64,000 bases of DNA from Salegentibacter agarivorans (GCF_900113135.1 NZ_FOOH01000016.1:1-64000), one strand, 5' to 3'; positions 36,766-45,874 are shown, counted from the stretch's first letter. A program made the numbers and translations. The notes: generated by a model not told the origin, from the letters alone.

Positions 36766-37422
36766 CTATTTCCTCTTATCAACTGTTTTTTCATCAAATG
36801 AAACTAAATTAAATAGCTGGCGCATTCTGCTTTTTACCCTGGATCCATAGCGCTCTTCAAGTTCATCGGAATCTAAATTTGTTGTAGCGTGAGTCCTTAT
36901 TTTATGATTAAGAAACAATTCATATCGGGAAAGTAGAATTTCTCCCATCACATTACAGTCCTGACCATAAAATCTTCCTGCCGGTTCAACACCAAGATCA
37001 TCAAAACATAAATAACTATTATTCCCATAATCTTCAATTGTTTTGTATCCCAGATGGTGAAAAGCAAAAGCTATATTTCTGCAGGGAATAACCTGATATT
37101 CCTTTTGGTGTGGCACCAGATAACGCAAAAGCTTAAGAAAGCTAGTTTTTCCACAGCCCACGGGCCCGGTTAGTAAAATTCCTTTTGCAGGATCAATATC
37201 GAATTTCTGGCATTTTTCCTTATCTGCAATTATATAATTGCAGAGCTTAAAAAGTAATTTTTCATCTTTTTTGTATAAGCGAAATTCCTTTCCAAAAAGC
37301 AACTTTCCTTTTACCTGGAGATACTCAAGCATCAATGGAAAATCATAAAATACTTCTTTTCCTTTAAATTCCCCGATCTTGTAAACTACTCCGCTTTCTA
37401 TTATTTCACAAGGGTTTTCCAT
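36766..37422 (-). CDS. DnaC/IstB-like P-loop ATPase
   Basis: The 218-residue protein has Walker A GPVGCGKTSFL (about residues 88-98), Walker B YLCFDDLGVEP and a C-terminal arginine-rich segment (RYGSRVKSRMRQLFNLVSFD) as in helicase-loader and IstB-type ATPases. Its start lies inside the end of the preceding gene (17-base overlap). With that gene and the HTH gene it forms a three-gene operon common on integrated elements of this phylum, probably for replication of the excised form. Confidence 0.82.
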   Translation of the reverse strand: MENPCEIIESGVVYKIGEFKGKEVFYDFPLMLEYLQVKGKLLFGKEFRLYKKDEKLLFKLCNYIIADKEKCQKFDIDPAKGILLTGPVGCGKTSFLKLLRYLVPHQKEYQVIPCRNIAFAFHHLGYKTIEDYGNNSYLCFDDLGVEPAGRFYGQDCNVMGEILLSRYELFLNHKIRTHATTNLDSDELEERYGSRVKSRMRQLFNLVSFDEKTVDKRK

Positions 37423-38122
37423 AGTTCTTTTCTTTTTTAATTTTTAAATAATCAGGATTCTTCTGTTTTAAATCTTGCTGAATCTCTTTAGACTTTTTCA
37501 TCCATCGGTGTGCTAAAGCCTGCCAGTTTACTACCGGGGTATCACGATTAATTTTCCAACCAACAGCTTCATAGTGTAAATAGAATTTGGAAGCTTCATT
37601 ATCTGGCCAGCCTTTTTTTTTAAAATATTTTAAAACTTCAAATTCACTTTTTGGCCAATAAGTTTTATTCTGTTTAATATGTTTAATATTGTTTGTTTCA
37701 TATACCGGAGCTATTTCGTTACTCTTACCGGACTCTTCTGCAACCTGTTCTAAAAAAGTCTCATACTTATCCAGGTCATTTACACTACAAATTGAATGCT
37801 CATCTTCTGCTTGTTCCTCACTAGTCCAAAAAATGGACATCTTAACCTGGCTGCCTTTCAAGGGGTTTTTAGAAGGCATATACAAAATGTAATTCCAGTC
37901 ACTTAATTCCCTAACGCATTTATGGTAGGTTGAAAGCGAACCAACCTTTGAAGCTTCCATAATTTCCTGCCTTTGTATATAGAATTGCTTACAGAACCTA
38001 AAAACATTCCAATACTGAAATAAAGCATAGTAAATGCTCACGTGTGAGGGATTTAAACGGCTATCTTCATTAAATCGATAAAAAACCTCGGTAAGGTGCT
38101 TTATGTAATTCATATTAATCAC
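37406..38122 (-). CDS. Element-borne replication-like protein
   Basis: The 238-residue protein has an N-terminal helical winged-helix-like part (LNPSHVSIYYALFQYWN, IMEASKVGSLSTYHKCVRELSDWNYI) resembling plasmid replication/DnaD-type proteins, an acidic middle and a C-terminal segment FYLHYEAVGWKI-WQALAHRWMKK found in related element genes. It overlaps the HTH gene by 8 bases and the ATPase gene by 17, so it is the middle gene of an operon. Replication initiation is inferred from the family and the ATPase partner. Confidence 0.65.
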   Translation of the reverse strand: MINMNYIKHLTEVFYRFNEDSRLNPSHVSIYYALFQYWNVFRFCKQFYIQRQEIMEASKVGSLSTYHKCVRELSDWNYILYMPSKNPLKGSQVKMSIFWTSEEQAEDEHSICSVNDLDKYETFLEQVAEESGKSNEIAPVYETNNIKHIKQNKTYWPKSEFEVLKYFKKKGWPDNEASKFYLHYEAVGWKINRDTPVVNWQALAHRWMKKSKEIQQDLKQKNPDYLKIKKEKNYGKPL

Positions 38123-38393
38123 TATTATCTATCTTATACTTCTCCATTAATCGTTGTACATCTTCCCAATCATAAAAGACTGTACCTCCTATTTTTGTGT
38201 AAGGAAGATTACCATTTATTCGTATATTCTGTAAAGTTCCCCAACTTATATCCAGTAGTTTTCTCACTTCCGAAGATTTCAAATACCTCTTATGGATTCC
38301 AGTTGAATGCTCTCTAAGCAATTTCTTAAGCTCCTCTAATAACTCAAGCTTAAAATTCATTAGATCATCGGTAGTAATTATTTCTTTTGGCAT
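38115..38393 (-). CDS. Excisionase-like helix-turn-helix protein
   Basis: Starting at ATG 38,393 gives a 92-residue protein beginning MPKEIITTDDL. The longer frame from 38,474 adds 27 residues that look unlike the rest. The C-terminal part is a MerR/excisionase-type domain (YLKSSEVRKLLDISWGTLQNIRINGNLPYTKIGG, then VFYDWEDVQRLM). Such proteins drive excision or regulate element genes. First gene of the operon. Confidence 0.85.
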   Translation of the reverse strand: MPKEIITTDDLMNFKLELLEELKKLLREHSTGIHKRYLKSSEVRKLLDISWGTLQNIRINGNLPYTKIGGTVFYDWEDVQRLMEKYKIDNSD

Positions 38394-38474
38394 TTTTAAA
38401 AGTTTTAGTTTAAAATCCCACCGATGGTTATACTTTTTATACGGCGGGATTTCGTTGATTTGACTTCTAGGCAA

Positions 38475-38953
38475 ATTTGAGCAGCTTTAGGAAATTAATT
38501 TCACTATGTCTACCGGACTACGAGAAAATTTAACATCTTACCTAAATAGATGTAAACGAGGCTAAAATTGAAGAGTTTGGGCAATTTTGAGGATAAAAAA
38601 TTTTCAAAAAGGAATAGAAATGGCTTTTTCGGAGTTACGTTCACATACCGAAAATTACAGTCATTTTCACGGTTCACTTTTTGCTCAAAAGCCCAGGTAA
38701 TTCCGCCCGGGAATTTGGTAATTCTAACTTTCCTAGCCTTAATTTCTGAAAGTTTTTTATAGCAATTACCCAGCTTGATTAAAGATTACTTCAAACAGGG
38801 AAATGATATTTACAATGCCATATTTTACAGGTTGGTTGAAACCCTGATCTTTCTTCTGTTCAGAATTCCACGTAAAGCATTTATATACTGGCTAATCTTG
38901 TTTTCTAAAAAATATTTTTATGGCCTTTATTGGATACATTAATACATAAAAAA
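38475..38953. other. Gene-free interval
   Basis: It should hold the promoter of the excisionase-like operon. Open frames here are short and lack the composition of real genes. The right end is the terminator of the metalloprotease gene. Confidence 0.6.
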
Positions 38954-38984
38954 AACCTGATTCATTTTCTAAATGAATCAGGTT
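38954..38984 (-). terminator. Intrinsic terminator of the metalloprotease gene
   Basis: A perfect 14-bp stem AACCTGATTCATTT/AAATGAATCAGGTT with a 3-base loop, followed by Ts on the minus strand, 50 bases past the stop codon. Confidence 0.92.
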
Positions 38985-39034
38985 ATTTTCTAAACTATTT
39001 AAACCTTTAATTTCTTAAAAGCTCCAATAAATTC

Positions 39035-40102
39035 TTATTTATCTACAACTTCTCCAATTGGTTCAAGTAGAACCTCATGGTCAGCGATATTGATTCCCTG
39101 GCTACCATCGGCATTCATTTCATCAAGCTCGCTTATATTTACTCCTGGTGTACCTTTAGCAAGATCGTATTGTTCACCAACACTTGCCGCTCCATAACCA
39201 AGATCTTTCATAGAGCCTGCAGTTATTCGACTTAATGGATTTTCTCCTAAATTTATGAATCCGGTCATGAGTTCATTACGCAATAGCGATTCTCTCCAAT
39301 GACCACCGGCTGTACCGGGACCTCCCATATTTTCAATTGGAAGTTCAAATTCTCCACCTTCAGCATTCCAAAATACATTCGCCTTTTTTCCTGTAAAATA
39401 TGGATTACTAGCAGGTCCTTGACTAAGCATTTTATCTCCAGAATTCCATAAGGTACCTACTCCTAAAACGTGTCCCATTTCATGAACAATCACGTTCTCA
39501 AATAAACCTCTATCATCCAAAGACTGAAGATCAGCAGTATCAAATTGCATAATTCCACTAATAGTTAAACGGTTACTGGTACGAACAAATCTCGGGCCAG
39601 CAGAGCCAAGAACTCGTCCAGGTCCATCGATAGGTATAAGAACTACCTCAATCACTACATCATCAATAGGACCATTAGCATTTAAAGCTGGAAAACCTAA
39701 AAAAGCCGATGGTATTGCTCCTGCAACTTCTTCTTCTGGTATAGAAGATTCATCTTTAATAATGATTCGTTCCCATCGAGCAGCAGCAGATTCAAATACT
39801 TCGCGCTGCCTATCCGTGACAGGTACTAAATAATTTATCGAAATATTAAAACGACCACGATCAACTCCTGCTGCATCTGTAGCCCTTTTTTTATTAATAT
39901 TACTTTTCGCAGTATTTAATTTAGCATCAATTTTAATCAAGCCATTATCTGGGGCAAGCAATTCAAATTCTTGCTTTGCAGTTGTATCCATATCTGATTG
40001 AACTGAATCTACAGAGTCTTCAGAACAGGAAACAAATAAAGCCGCACCTATAGCGACGGAAAATAAACCTTTAAATTTTAATCTTGTTAAAATATTTCTC
40101 AT
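39035..40102 (-). CDS. Leishmanolysin-like zinc metalloprotease lipoprotein
   Basis: The 355-residue product has a lipoprotein signal (ALFVSC, cysteine at residue 26) and a zinc-protease motif VHEMGHVLGVGTLW (HExxH), as in leishmanolysin-related peptidases of bacteria. Preceding strands (VIVEVVLIPIDG) and the downstream GGHWRESLLRNELMTGFI segment (a further histidine and the MTG turn) fit that family. It is probably a surface- or periplasm-attached protease. It is a single gene with a strong terminator. Confidence 0.88.
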   Translation of the reverse strand: MRNILTRLKFKGLFSVAIGAALFVSCSEDSVDSVQSDMDTTAKQEFELLAPDNGLIKIDAKLNTAKSNINKKRATDAAGVDRGRFNISINYLVPVTDRQREVFESAAARWERIIIKDESSIPEEEVAGAIPSAFLGFPALNANGPIDDVVIEVVLIPIDGPGRVLGSAGPRFVRTSNRLTISGIMQFDTADLQSLDDRGLFENVIVHEMGHVLGVGTLWNSGDKMLSQGPASNPYFTGKKANVFWNAEGGEFELPIENMGGPGTAGGHWRESLLRNELMTGFINLGENPLSRITAGSMKDLGYGAASVGEQYDLAKGTPGVNISELDEMNADGSQGINIADHEVLLEPIGEVVDK

Positions 40103-40386
40103 AAAATATAATTTTTTTAGAACTGTATTAAAACAGTTAATGAATAATAGTCCTGCAAACTAAAAGAAATATGAAGGAATACTAATATTTCTTTAAGGTT
40201 TAACAAGCGTTCAATCGATTTAATTAACAATTGTTTAAAAAATACAAGTAATACATATCATATATTACGAATAATTTATCCGCCTTATACTCGATATTTT
40301 AACGCAGTTTCTTGGAAATCCGTAGTATTCAAAATATTTTCTTTCTCGGGAGAAGTCTCAAATACCCTAATTGGTTATGAGTTTAA

Positions 40387-40572
40387 CCTGGTTTCGTTTA
40401 TGAACACCAAATTATTTATGCTATAAATTTTGAAAATCTATCCGAAGAGAGAATTGAAAAATACTTAGCTGTACTCACCATTGCTAAAAAGTATTTCATT
40501 TTTAAAATAGAGAATCTTTACTACACGACATATTATGACGCTTACCTCCCTTATTATTGCAGTACAAAATAA
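40387..40572 (+). pseudogene. Protein-like frame without a start codon
   Basis: The frame reads NFENLSEERIEKYLAVLTIA, then KKYFIFKIENLYYTTYYDAY, and ends 5 bases before the start of the next gene. It is open for 61 codons after a stop at 40,384 and has the composition of a real protein but contains no ATG or GTG. It may be the remnant 3' end of a gene whose front was lost. No family is recognised. Confidence 0.3.
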
Positions 40573-40577
40573 AAGCG

Positions 40578-40793
40578 ATGAGAAAATTAGAGATAACACT
40601 TACCGAAGAGCAATACCAACATATTCAGGAAGAAATCAAATATGGCGGCAGGACAATCCTTGAAGAAGAGACTTTAGGAGGATATGAAATTACGCTTCAC
40701 GTTGGAGTTCCAAATATCTATACTTATCTCGAATTAAATTACATCAATAAGATCGACCTGGGAGAAGTGGAATGGAGTTTCCGTAAAAATTAA
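40578..40793 (+). CDS. Small protein of unknown function
   Basis: A 71-residue protein (MRKLEITLTEEQYQHIQEEI) with an acidic, mixed alpha/beta composition. The ATG at 40,578 is preferred over an upstream in-frame TTG because it shares the context AAAAGCG-ATG with the next gene (40,821). No family recognised. Confidence 0.5.
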   Translation: MRKLEITLTEEQYQHIQEEIKYGGRTILEEETLGGYEITLHVGVPNIYTYLELNYINKIDLGEVEWSFRKN

Positions 40794-40820
40794 TCATCTT
40801 AAACATCTAAATAAAAAGCG

Positions 40821-41108
40821 ATGACAGCATACAGAGAGAAAATAATTCTTACCTATAGACATTTACTCGAAATGCACGAGGAACTGCTCACCAGGATAAT
40901 TAATGTAGGAATGACCGGAGAATACTCTGAAGTAAATACAGTTTTCAAGCCTGGCGACACCTATAAATTTGATCTTGAACAATTTCGCGGAACTAAAGAT
41001 GATAACCTAAATAAGTTACTGACTTTTTTTGGTGAACTGGAAAATCTTATGAACTCCCTTACAAACATTAACAGAATTACCGAAGAGGAGCTTGGGCAGG
41101 AAGATTAA
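40821..41108 (+). CDS. Small helical protein of unknown function
   Basis: A 95-residue protein, helical and acidic (YRHLLEMHEELLTRIINVGM, then KLLTFFGELENLMNSLTNI). It follows the previous small gene by 27 bases with the same AAAAGCG-ATG start context and is probably co-transcribed with it. No family recognised. Confidence 0.55.
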   Translation: MTAYREKIILTYRHLLEMHEELLTRIINVGMTGEYSEVNTVFKPGDTYKFDLEQFRGTKDDNLNKLLTFFGELENLMNSLTNINRITEEELGQED

Positions 41109-41221
41109 TAATGAGGTATTTGAAATACTTGTTCAGATTTGAAAAATAAAATTTTCAATCTTTTTTAAGCGTCATATTTTGTCGTCAATAATACTTTAAT
41201 TTGTTATATACAATCGAGATA

Positions 41222-41449
41222 ATGAGTAGATCCAAAAGAAAAACACCCATACTTCCCAATTGTACCGCTACTTCCGAAAAGACTGAAAAGCAAAAAGCCA
41301 ATCGCAAATTAAGAAGAATCGTAAAAGAAAAATTAGCAGTTCCAGATGGAGAGCTTCCGCAGAAAAAAGAAATTTCGGATATCTGGAATTGGGGAAAAGA
41401 CGGAAAATCTTTCAGAGCAGATCTAACCAAAAAAGAAAAGACCAAGTAA
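41222..41449 (+). CDS. Small basic protein of unknown function
   Basis: A 75-residue, lysine-rich protein (MSRSKRKTPILPNCTATSEK; IWNWGKDGKSFRADLTKKEK near the end). The start at ATG 41,222 is favoured over an upstream TTG. Its stop lies one base before the start of the YqiA-like gene, so the two are probably coupled. No function is assigned; such small basic proteins are common next to mobile or phage-derived genes. Confidence 0.5.
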   Translation: MSRSKRKTPILPNCTATSEKTEKQKANRKLRRIVKEKLAVPDGELPQKKEISDIWNWGKDGKSFRADLTKKEKTK

Positions 41450-41450
41450 T

Positions 41451-41939
41451 ATGAAACTACTTTACCTACACGGACTCAATAGCAAATTAAGTGACGAAAA
41501 AAGAGAAGTACTGGAACGATACGGCCGGGTTTTCGCTCCTGATATAGATTATTCTGATAAACATTTTCAACCCGGTCTTATCCTAAAGGAATTCCCGAAT
41601 ACAGAATTTAATGTAGTGATGGGAAGTAGTATGGGTGCGCTAAATGCTTATGCTATTTCAGAAATTATAGGCAGGCCGGCTTTATTGTTTAATCCGCCTT
41701 TGGTTAAATACAGCGAAATAGAATTCAGCCATAAATTTACTCGCGGACTTTCTCCAAAACAGATTTTACTGGGAGGAAGTGACGATGTGGTGAATGCAGC
41801 AGAAACCCTCAACTTTTTAGGACAAAACCTGCAAAAATCAGAACTGAATATCAAAGTGCTGCCGCAATTAGGTCATCGAATTCCTATAGATGTTTTTACT
41901 GATCAGGTTAAAAAATTCTTTAAAGATATTTGTGCTTAA
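41451..41939 (+). CDS. YqiA/YcfP-like alpha/beta hydrolase
   Basis: A 162-residue protein with the YqiA pattern: LLYLHGLNSKLSDEKREVL at the start, nucleophile elbow VMGSSMGALNAYA (G-S-S-M-G), and a terminal GHRIPIDVF with the catalytic histidine. The acid residue is probably in LGGSDDVV. These small cytoplasmic esterases have unknown natural substrates. It follows the small basic gene by one base. Confidence 0.82.
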   Translation: MKLLYLHGLNSKLSDEKREVLERYGRVFAPDIDYSDKHFQPGLILKEFPNTEFNVVMGSSMGALNAYAISEIIGRPALLFNPPLVKYSEIEFSHKFTRGLSPKQILLGGSDDVVNAAETLNFLGQNLQKSELNIKVLPQLGHRIPIDVFTDQVKKFFKDICA

Positions 41940-41964
41940 ACCTGGTTCGTCAGTAATATTTAAA

Positions 41965-41994
41965 ACGTCATGCCGAACTCGTTTCGGCATCTAA
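41965..41994. repeat. REP-like repeat unit
   Basis: CGTCA-TG-CCGAAC-TC-GTTTCGG-CA-TCTAA matches the unit found twice, inverted, within 7,692-7,754. It is an imperfect hairpin and may close the hydrolase transcript. Confidence 0.65.
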
Positions 41995-42051
41995 CATAAA
42001 AGTATCTAGGCTCAACTTAGACCCTTACCGTTCTAATTAAACAAAAAAACT

Positions 42052-42948
42052 ATGTCTTTACGCCAAACTATAAAACGCCATTATAAAATTATTTCTCTGC
42101 TAAGGTTACGCCCTATGAGTTATGAGGATGTTCAGGATGAAATGGCTGATGATCCCGATTCTGTTGAGGAAAAGCTCCTGACTTCTCAACGTACTTTTCA
42201 ACGAGATCTGGAGGATATTGCATCTATACATAATATTGTAATAAAATGTAATCGAAGTACTAATAAATATTACATCAACGAAGATGTCGAGGAAACACAT
42301 TCTCAAAGATTAAGGGAAAATTTTGACCTTTTAAATGCCATCAGGCTTTCAAAAAGTTTCGGAAATCAACTTATTTTTGAAGAAAGAAAACCCCTGGGCA
42401 CCCATCATTTAGCGGGTTTATTGCACGCCAGTCAGAATTTTTTAGAAGTAGATTTTGAATATTATAAGTTTTGGGATACTTCAATTAGTAATCGAAAGGT
42501 GAAACCCATTGCGCTTAAAGAAGCCCGGAACCGGTGGTATCTTATTGCAGAAGATACGAAGGATAACATTATTAAAAACTTTTCGCTCGATCGAATTAAA
42601 AATCTGGAAATTACCAAAGACAAGTTTAAACCAATTCAATACCAGGCGTACGAAGAATTCAAAGATAGCTTCGGAATAATAAACGGCACAGATGAAGAAC
42701 CGGTTAAAGTTATCCTATCGTTTACACCCCGTGAAGGCAGGTATGTAGAATCACTTCCACTACACCATAGTCAGCAGTTAATTTTGAGAAATAATGATGA
42801 GATCAGGTTTAGTTATTTTATTCGTCCTACCTACGATTTTAGAATGGAAATACTCTCTTATGGCGACCAAATAAAAGTAGTAGAACCGGAAAGCCTCAAA
42901 TCCGAAATCAAAAAGGAATTAAAGTCTTGTATAGGCAACTATGAATAG
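42052..42948 (+). CDS. WYL-domain transcriptional regulator
   Basis: The 298-residue protein has an N-terminal winged helix (residues 1-75), a WYL domain around 125-200 with NRWYLIAED and FSLDRIKNLEIT, and a C-terminal WCX-like part. WYL regulators of this layout (BrxR/CapW type) often sit in defence islands, sensing a ligand through the WYL pocket. Its likely targets here are its own promoter and the neighbouring accessory genes. Confidence 0.88.
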   Translation: MSLRQTIKRHYKIISLLRLRPMSYEDVQDEMADDPDSVEEKLLTSQRTFQRDLEDIASIHNIVIKCNRSTNKYYINEDVEETHSQRLRENFDLLNAIRLSKSFGNQLIFEERKPLGTHHLAGLLHASQNFLEVDFEYYKFWDTSISNRKVKPIALKEARNRWYLIAEDTKDNIIKNFSLDRIKNLEITKDKFKPIQYQAYEEFKDSFGIINGTDEEPVKVILSFTPREGRYVESLPLHHSQQLILRNNDEIRFSYFIRPTYDFRMEILSYGDQIKVVEPESLKSEIKKELKSCIGNYE

Positions 42949-42986
42949 CTGCTTTTATACTAGAGAAGTCAACTGAACCCAATATC

Positions 42987-43652
42987 ATGACGAAGAAGAA
43001 TCAACTAAAAAAGCCCTGGCCAACTAAAGATGCTATGGCTCAGATATATGAGAACAACCTGTGGGGCGGTAATCAATCTGAATTTTTCTCTGGCGATGGC
43101 TCGCATAATCCCGAATTGATAAATCCATATTTGGAAACTCTGACCTCTTTTTTAGCTGCTTTTGAAACTCCTCCGATAATATGTGATCTGGGTTGTGGTG
43201 ATTTTAATATTGGCAAAGAATTGGTGAAGTACTCCAAAAAGTATATTGCCATAGACATAGTTCCAGAGCTTATAACGCATAACAAGAAAACATTTAAAGC
43301 AGAAAATTTAGAATTTCATTCTCTGGATATCGCGAAAGATGAATTGCCCGCCGGAGATTGTGTGATTCTAAGACAGGTTTTGCAACATTTATCGAATGCT
43401 GAAATAAAAAGTGTGGTAGAAAAATTATACGATTTTAAATATGTTATTCTAACAGAGCATTTACCGCAAGGGAACTTTGAACCCAATCAAGATATTATTT
43501 CCGGACAGGGAATCAGGCTAAAAAAACAAAGTGGTGTAAATCTTTTAGCGCCGCCATTTAATTTTAAGGTTGAAGAGGAAAAACAGTTACTATCAATTAA
43601 GGCTCCCAGAGCTAAAGGAGTTTTAGTAACTACGCTTTATAAAGTATTTTAA
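42987..43652 (+). CDS. Class I SAM-dependent methyltransferase
   Basis: The 221-residue protein has motif I ICDLGCGDFNIGKEL (about residues 68-82), motif II YIAIDIVPELI and a post-motif region DCVILRQVLQHLSNAEIKSV, as in small-molecule or lipid methyltransferases. It lacks a DNA methyltransferase NPPY/DPPY motif. The substrate is unknown. It follows the WYL gene by 38 bases, so it may be in the same operon. Confidence 0.82.
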   Translation: MTKKNQLKKPWPTKDAMAQIYENNLWGGNQSEFFSGDGSHNPELINPYLETLTSFLAAFETPPIICDLGCGDFNIGKELVKYSKKYIAIDIVPELITHNKKTFKAENLEFHSLDIAKDELPAGDCVILRQVLQHLSNAEIKSVVEKLYDFKYVILTEHLPQGNFEPNQDIISGQGIRLKKQSGVNLLAPPFNFKVEEEKQLLSIKAPRAKGVLVTTLYKVF

Positions 43653-43813
43653 ACCCTCCTCAAATTTAGATGAAGAGTAGCCTGTCTAAAGAGAATTCGT
43701 GGGATAAGCCCAGATTTTACTTCTATCCGACGAGTGAAAAGAGAGAAATACATACGTTTTTTCATCAATGGAAAAAATGAACAATTAAAAATTATTATCC
43801 AATAAATTTTAAA

Positions 43814-44251
43814 ATGACTATCAAACAAATTGCAAATATTTTTCTCATCAGCTGTCTAATCAATGCTAGCGTTATGGCTCAGGCCGTAAAAGAAGAGAAT
43901 AAATATGGAGAGCAGCTTTATTTTGTTGAGGGCAATACGCTAAAGCAAAAAGATAAATATGGAGAGGAGCTATTCTACTGGAATGGCGAAGAAATTAAAT
44001 TAAAGAATAAATACGGCAAAAGCCTTTATTATTTAGATGGCAACACGGTAAAGCTGGAAAATAAATATGGTGATCGTTTATACGAATTTGATGGATATTA
44101 CATCCGGTACCGTGATAAGTACGGACCGAAAATCTGGTATTTAGATGGTAGAGTATTAAAACGAAAGGATAAATACGGCGAACCGGTTTATTATTTTGAA
44201 GGAATTCCAGATAGATGGGTACTGGTAGCTCTACTGGATCTTTCAAAATAA
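43814..44251 (+). CDS. Secreted protein with six 18-residue KYG repeats
   Basis: The 145-residue product has a signal peptide ending at VMAQ (about 23) and then six consecutive copies of an 18-residue unit of the form (N/D)KYGxxLYYxDGxxxKxK, from residue 29 on. The regular period predicts a beta-solenoid or beta-hairpin array. No family is recognised with certainty. Confidence 0.7.
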   Translation: MTIKQIANIFLISCLINASVMAQAVKEENKYGEQLYFVEGNTLKQKDKYGEELFYWNGEEIKLKNKYGKSLYYLDGNTVKLENKYGDRLYEFDGYYIRYRDKYGPKIWYLDGRVLKRKDKYGEPVYYFEGIPDRWVLVALLDLSK

Positions 44252-44309
44252 ATGTATTCATATCATCTTGAGAAAGGCTTTGGTTAAGAATAGATAAATT
44301 AAAATTAGC

Positions 44310-44636
44310 ATGACAGAAATCATTTTAGATCGTGAATTTGAAAAATTTTATTGTCCAGTTACTGGTGAAATTGTGCTGCATCCAGAAGGATACCACACTC
44401 CTCCCAGCCTGCTCTTTATTTACGTAGAAGAGATCCAGGACTTTGAATACTGTAGTGGGAAATTGAAAGAAAAATTTCCTTTACACTTTAATGAGAACGG
44501 GGAAACAATTAACGGTGAATTCTTATATAAAACGATGAAGAGACACCTCCGGTGGGCCCAAGACAAACTTCTGATCACCTATGGCACTATGGGATCAGCA
44601 ACCTTATGCTTTGATATGGGGTATACCAAAAATTAA
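44310..44636 (+). CDS. Unrecognised protein, paralogue of the one at 46,699
   Basis: A 108-residue protein sharing with the gene at 46,699 the layout YCP(V/I)TG-x2-VL-x-P near the start, FEYC/FEHL with KEKF in the middle, and CFDMG at the end. The function is unknown. The paired cysteines could bind a metal. The two copies flank a block with two further unknown genes. Confidence 0.62.
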   Translation: MTEIILDREFEKFYCPVTGEIVLHPEGYHTPPSLLFIYVEEIQDFEYCSGKLKEKFPLHFNENGETINGEFLYKTMKRHLRWAQDKLLITYGTMGSATLCFDMGYTKN

Positions 44637-44779
44637 ATTCCTACGAGTTGGGTATTAATTAAAACGACACACTTTGTCGCGCCCTCCTTTTATATTTGTT
44701 CTAGCAAAAAAGCAAAAGCTTATGATGATCTAACTTTTCGACCGGGAATGATTGTTTTGATTAATTTGATTTGTTAACT

Positions 44780-44810
44780 AATACCCACTGATTCCGGGGT
44801 GGGTATTTTC
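44780..44810 (+). terminator. Hairpin before the 346-residue gene
   Basis: AATACCCAC (44,780-44,788) pairs perfectly with GTGGGTATT (44,799-44,807) and is followed by TTC and TT-rich sequence. It lies 25 bases before the next start codon, so it could end the upstream transcript or act as an attenuator. The left arm also mirrors GTTGGGTATTAATTAA at 44,649. Confidence 0.6.
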
Positions 44811-44833
44811 TTATTCTCATCTAAACTATACAT

Positions 44834-45874
44834 ATGGATCAGCTCTCATACCAAAACCATCTAATTGAACTCAAAAAATTAGGGGTACGTACTGACAAAA
44901 AAATTGAGGTAATGTATTCAGATCTTTATCGCATCACTGAGAATATTTTTCATACCGAATGTTTGCTCCGTGAAGGATATGAAGCTGAAGATTTCTTCCA
45001 GGATCCTAAATTCAGTAAACTGCGAGAACTTAAAAAGCATCTTGAAGAGGTAATGGAATGGATGTTCCCGAAAGGCCTTCCTGAGTGGCCAAGACGCTGC
45101 CAAAGTAGCTATGAGCGATTCCGAAATCCTTATCTCAGCGTTGATTTAGGTTCTAGATGGAATGGAATTCATTCCTCAGAACTATTTATCGCAGCTTTTA
45201 ATATCCGTTGTGGAAAAACGGGAGAGCAATTCAGAAAAGATAGGGAATACGTTCTGGAGGAACTGGAGAAGAAGCACTATTGCCTGTCTAATTTAAAAGA
45301 TTATTGCAATAAAGATTCTGCCTTAATCCCTCCTATAGGCATAGCAGTTATGGAGCAAAAGATCCATTTTCCTAATGCCGGGAGAGTTTATGCTAGTGGA
45401 GTTTATAACGAAGAAGCTGCCTTTGAGGTTTGGAGAGAAAAATATCACGCGAAGTTTAAAAATTTCAGTAATAACCACCTTCAGGCATTTTACAATAACC
45501 GGGTAGGAAGAGATAATAATAGCACTATATGGGAAGGGATCATCCAGGCATTACAAAACGAATTCCAAAACCGGGAGATAGATATTTCTTCTATAATTAT
45601 TGAAGAAAAACTTTCTATGAGTAAATGCGCGATCCTGGTCAGTGAAAAACTACATAGTATAGAAGAACTTCCAACTAAGATCATAGAACAAATGATCATG
45701 CTTTACAACCAGAAAAAAGCTCATGAAAAAAGCATTGTGAGTGACTGTAAAATTAAAGAGGGAAATATCCATTATTTGTCAGATTTCTCTGATGCATTTA
45801 TTAATGGGAATCATCTTTTAAGCTTCTTCTCAGATTATTTAATAGGCTCTCCAAGGGCAAAGTTCAGACTTTAA
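44834..45874 (+). CDS. Unrecognised 346-residue protein
   Basis: A soluble, mixed-charge protein without signal peptide. Notable are a cysteine in each of TECLLR, RRCQSS, IRCGKT, HYCLSN and DYCNKD, a helical N-terminal part and PPIGIAVMEQKIHFPNAGRVYASGVY in the middle. No known family is apparent. It is followed by another unknown gene 15 bases later on the same strand. Confidence 0.65.
   Translation: MDQLSYQNHLIELKKLGVRTDKKIEVMYSDLYRITENIFHTECLLREGYEAEDFFQDPKFSKLRELKKHLEEVMEWMFPKGLPEWPRRCQSSYERFRNPYLSVDLGSRWNGIHSSELFIAAFNIRCGKTGEQFRKDREYVLEELEKKHYCLSNLKDYCNKDSALIPPIGIAVMEQKIHFPNAGRVYASGVYNEEAAFEVWREKYHAKFKNFSNNHLQAFYNNRVGRDNNSTIWEGIIQALQNEFQNREIDISSIIIEEKLSMSKCAILVSEKLHSIEELPTKIIEQMIMLYNQKKAHEKSIVSDCKIKEGNIHYLSDFSDAFINGNHLLSFFSDYLIGSPRAKFRL

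Noticed and set aside
38475-38762. Frames upstream of the excisionase-like operon, including 38,568-38,762
   Set aside because: Composition and codon pattern look random; no start context or relatives.
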